NCBI GenBank assembly: GCA_016717205.1
Contig: JADKGC010000003.1
Coordinates: 558,001 to 622,000, forward strand
Direction: 5' to 3'
DNA: 64,000 nucleotides
Source: Candidatus Flexifilum breve
GTDB taxonomy: Bacteria; Chloroflexota; Anaerolineae; Aggregatilineales; Phototrophicaceae
Position numbers and translations under genes: made by a program. Under the pieces are notes generated by a model, which saw only the letters and a list, made by a program, of their open reading frames with translations, did no database searches and was not told where the DNA came from. Each line of letters opens with the position of its first letter. The stretch's first letter is position 1. This document shows, piece after piece, positions 62,033 to 64,000 of the stretch.

Positions 62033-63760
62033 ATGACACTCACGTTTGAAAGTCTGGGCTTGCGCCAGCAACTCGTGCAAGCCGTGATGGAACTGGGCTA
62101 TGAGAACCCGACTCCCATTCAAGAACGCGCCATTCCGGCGCTCCTCGAGGGTCGTGATGTTCTTGGACAAGCCCAGACGGGGACGGGCAAAACGGCCGCC
62201 TTCGCGCTGCCTTTGCTCGAACGCTTAGATATGAGCACCCGCAATGTGCAGGGGCTGATTCTCACGCCGACGCGTGAGCTGGCGCTGCAAGTGACGGAAG
62301 CGCTCTATCAGTACGGCAAACATATGGGGACGCGCGTGGTCGCGATTTACGGCGGCTCATCGTACGCGCGGCAGTTGAAGCGGTTGGAAGAAGGGGTGCA
62401 TGTGGTCGTGGGCACGCCCGGCCGCGTGATCGATTTGATTGAAAAGCGGGCGCTGCGCCTGAATCATGTGAGCTACATGGTGCTCGACGAAGCCGATGAA
62501 ATGCTGAAAATGGGCTTCATCGACGATGTCACGACCATTTTGAACCAGACGCCGAGCGAACGGCAAACGGCGTTGTTTTCGGCGACGCTCTCCGACCCGA
62601 TCCGTGAGATCGCGCGCAAATACATGCATGATCCGCAGGTGGTAGCGATTGAACAGAAGACGCTCACCGTGCCGCAGATCGAGCAGCGCTACTATCTCGT
62701 GGAAGAAAACTCGAAGGTCGCGGCGCTGACGCGGCTGCTCGAAGTCGAACATGTGTCGAGCGCGTTGATCTTCACGCGCACCAAGATCGGCGCGTCCAAC
62801 CTCGCCGATACGCTGCTGGCGCGGCAGTTCCCGGTCGAAGCGCTGCACGGCGATCTCAGCCAGGAAGCGCGCGAGACGGTCATGCGCCGTTTCCGCCGCG
62901 GGCAGATCACGATCCTCGTCGCAACGGACGTCGCCGCGCGCGGCCTCGACATTCAGGATATGTCGCACGTCGTCAACTTTGACGTGCCCTACGACGCGGA
63001 AGACTATGTGCACCGCATCGGTCGTACGGGGCGCGCGGGCCGCGAAGGCATCGCCATCACCATGGTGACGCCGCGCGAACGCCGCTGGCTCAAGACGATT
63101 GAGCAGTTCACCCGCCAGCCGATCAAGCGCGGCAAGCTGCCCACGGTCGACGAAGTGATCGCCAAGCGCGATCAGAGCTTCACCGAAAAGTTGAGCGGCA
63201 TGCTGGAGACCGAAGACTTCGAGCGTGAGGTCAATTTCCTCAACAGCTTGATCGCGGTCGGCTATGATCAGGCGGAAATCGCCGCGGCGGCTATTCGCGT
63301 GGCGCGCTCGTTCGAAACGCAGCGTCCGATTGAAGATATTCAGGAACCGCGCGAACGCACCTACGCCGAACGGCAGGCCGCCCGCACAGGTGATCGACGC
63401 TTTGGCGGCGAGCGCCGTTACGGGCGTGAAGGCGAACGCGGCGGCAGTCGCGAAGAGCGCGGTGGTGAGCGCGAGAGCTTTGACGGCGACCGTCCGCGCC
63501 GCCGCACGGGTGAGCGCGAATCGGGCATGGTGCGCCTGATGATCGACGCGGGGCGCGTGCACGGCATTCAGCCCGGCGATGTGGTCGGCGTGATCGCCAG
63601 CGAAGCGGGTATCCCCGGTCGCGCGATCGGCGCCATCGACATCCAGAAGAACCAAACGTTCGTGGATGTCAACGAGATGCATGTCGAGCGCGTGCTCAAG
63701 CGGATGCGCACGGGCACGATGCGCGGGCGACAGGTCACCCTGCGCCGCGCTGACGCGTAA
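62033..63760 (+). CDS. DEAD-box RNA helicase with DbpA-type RNA-binding domain
   Basis: 575 residues. Helicase motifs in order: Q (NPTPIQERAIP), I (AQTGTGKTAAF), Ia (PTRELA), II (DEAD), III (SAT), V (ATDVAARGLD) and VI (HRIGRTGRAGR). A basic Arg/Gly/Glu-rich segment (~450-500) leads to a C-terminal DbpA/CsdA-like domain (MVRLMIDAGRVHGIQPGDVV). Such enzymes help ribosome assembly and mRNA turnover at low temperature. RNase J, also in the window, is a possible degradosome partner. Confidence 0.95.
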   Translation: MTLTFESLGLRQQLVQAVMELGYENPTPIQERAIPALLEGRDVLGQAQTGTGKTAAFALPLLERLDMSTRNVQGLILTPTRELALQVTEALYQYGKHMGTRVVAIYGGSSYARQLKRLEEGVHVVVGTPGRVIDLIEKRALRLNHVSYMVLDEADEMLKMGFIDDVTTILNQTPSERQTALFSATLSDPIREIARKYMHDPQVVAIEQKTLTVPQIEQRYYLVEENSKVAALTRLLEVEHVSSALIFTRTKIGASNLADTLLARQFPVEALHGDLSQEARETVMRRFRRGQITILVATDVAARGLDIQDMSHVVNFDVPYDAEDYVHRIGRTGRAGREGIAITMVTPRERRWLKTIEQFTRQPIKRGKLPTVDEVIAKRDQSFTEKLSGMLETEDFEREVNFLNSLIAVGYDQAEIAAAAIRVARSFETQRPIEDIQEPRERTYAERQAARTGDRRFGGERRYGREGERGGSREERGGERESFDGDRPRRRTGERESGMVRLMIDAGRVHGIQPGDVVGVIASEAGIPGRAIGAIDIQKNQTFVDVNEMHVERVLKRMRTGTMRGRQVTLRRADA

Positions 63761-63826
63761 AAATTAACCTCACCCCAACCCCTCTCCGAGAGGTTGAGGG
63801 GTGTAACCAGGGTACAACCAACCTAG

Positions 63827-63854
63827 GGACGAGGCAGCATGCCTCGTCCTTTTT
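63827..63854 (+). terminator. Palindrome-derived terminator of the helicase gene
   Basis: GGACGAGGCA, loop GCA, TGCCTCGTCC and TTTTTG. The stem is a unit of the GGACGAGG family and the adjoining T run makes it a plausible intrinsic terminator. Confidence 0.75.
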
Positions 63855-63930
63855 GTTTCCCCAACCCCATCTTTACCCCGCCGTGACGGTTTCTGCCGCT
63901 ATAATCACGCTAGAGAACAGGGGATGACAC

Positions 63931-64000
63931 ATGGCAGTAGCAGTGGTGGACAAGCAGCAGCAGGCGACGTTGACAGGATGGCGCGCAGCCCTGATCTATG
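63931..64000 (+). CDS. Start of an unidentified gene (3' partial)
   Basis: ATG at 63931 with CAGGGGATG ahead opens MAVAVVDKQQQATLTGWRAA, cut by the window end. A TATAAT (63900-63905) lies 25 bases before it. Another frame from 63923 is also open, so the choice is provisional. No family can be assigned. Confidence 0.4.
   Translation, partial: MAVAVVDKQQQATLTGWRAALIY

Overview
The window looks like chromosomal DNA from a high-GC Chloroflexota-type bacterium, probably Anaerolineae-like. This is an inference. It rests on the many Thr/Pro-rich surface linkers of the TPTPT type, a KimA-type potassium permease next to KdpE and Usp genes, a bactofilin, a DUF4395/thioredoxin/sulfurtransferase block, and the absence of outer-membrane genes. 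No rRNA or phylogenetic marker settles it. Three RNA genes are secure: rnpB (RNase P RNA, minus strand, 14444-14790), tRNA-Cys(GCA) (43933-44003) and ssrA (tmRNA, minus strand, about 53001-53384). The DNA is mostly ordinary core metabolism. However, the assembly contains a block of G and C homopolymers (22156-22329), a 42-G tract (39444-39485), and at least five genes broken by one-base shifts. These look like sequence errors, not real decay.

Layout. 1-3125: KdpE-like regulator (partial), Usp protein and KimA-like K+ transporter. 3356-14442: a mannan/galactoside utilisation cassette (GH2 beta-mannosidase, LacI regulator, ABC sugar importer, GH5, GH42). One end is the rnpB 3' end and the other is a short degenerate copy of that same 3' end. 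14930-19238: transglutaminase membrane protein and RNase J. 19473-24157: sugar-modification trio (formyltransferase, GNAT, GT2) and a carboxylate-amine ligase. 24374-26963: polyol-phosphate dehydrogenase family protein and phosphohexomutase. 27071-33259: membrane proteins, isocitrate dehydrogenase, CheY-like regulator, SH3-like protein and MFS transporter. 33472-36640: formate-THF ligase, bactofilin and low-MW phosphatase. 36719-39295: two citrate synthases.

39583-46590 is the most interesting stretch. It is a single-strand sulfur operon encoding a JAMM protease joined to a thiosulfate sulfurtransferase, O-acetylhomoserine sulfhydrylase, homoserine O-acetyltransferase, tRNA-Cys, a MoaD/ThiS-like sulfur carrier ending in Gly-Gly, a DUF4395 protein, a thioredoxin-like protein and an E1-like MoeZ (ThiF plus rhodanese). 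The set matches a protein-thiocarboxylate route to homocysteine. In front of it I find a 42-codon leader peptide containing Met-Cys-Ser-Met-Met-Met-Cys-Cys, followed by an intrinsic terminator and a 7-bp competing antiterminator. This is the architecture of transcription attenuation by Met/Cys supply.

46590-64000: a protein with three tandem ClbS/DinB-like domains, an esterase, GNATs, acyl-CoA dehydrogenase plus EtfAB, an SGNH hydrolase, tmRNA, a Pmp3-like peptide, a lipoprotein, an ABC exporter, an MFS protein and a DEAD-box helicase. Intergenic spaces carry a family of small palindromes (GTAGGGRC...GYCCCTAC) and a second CCCCTCTCC-type palindrome family. Several of these double as terminators.
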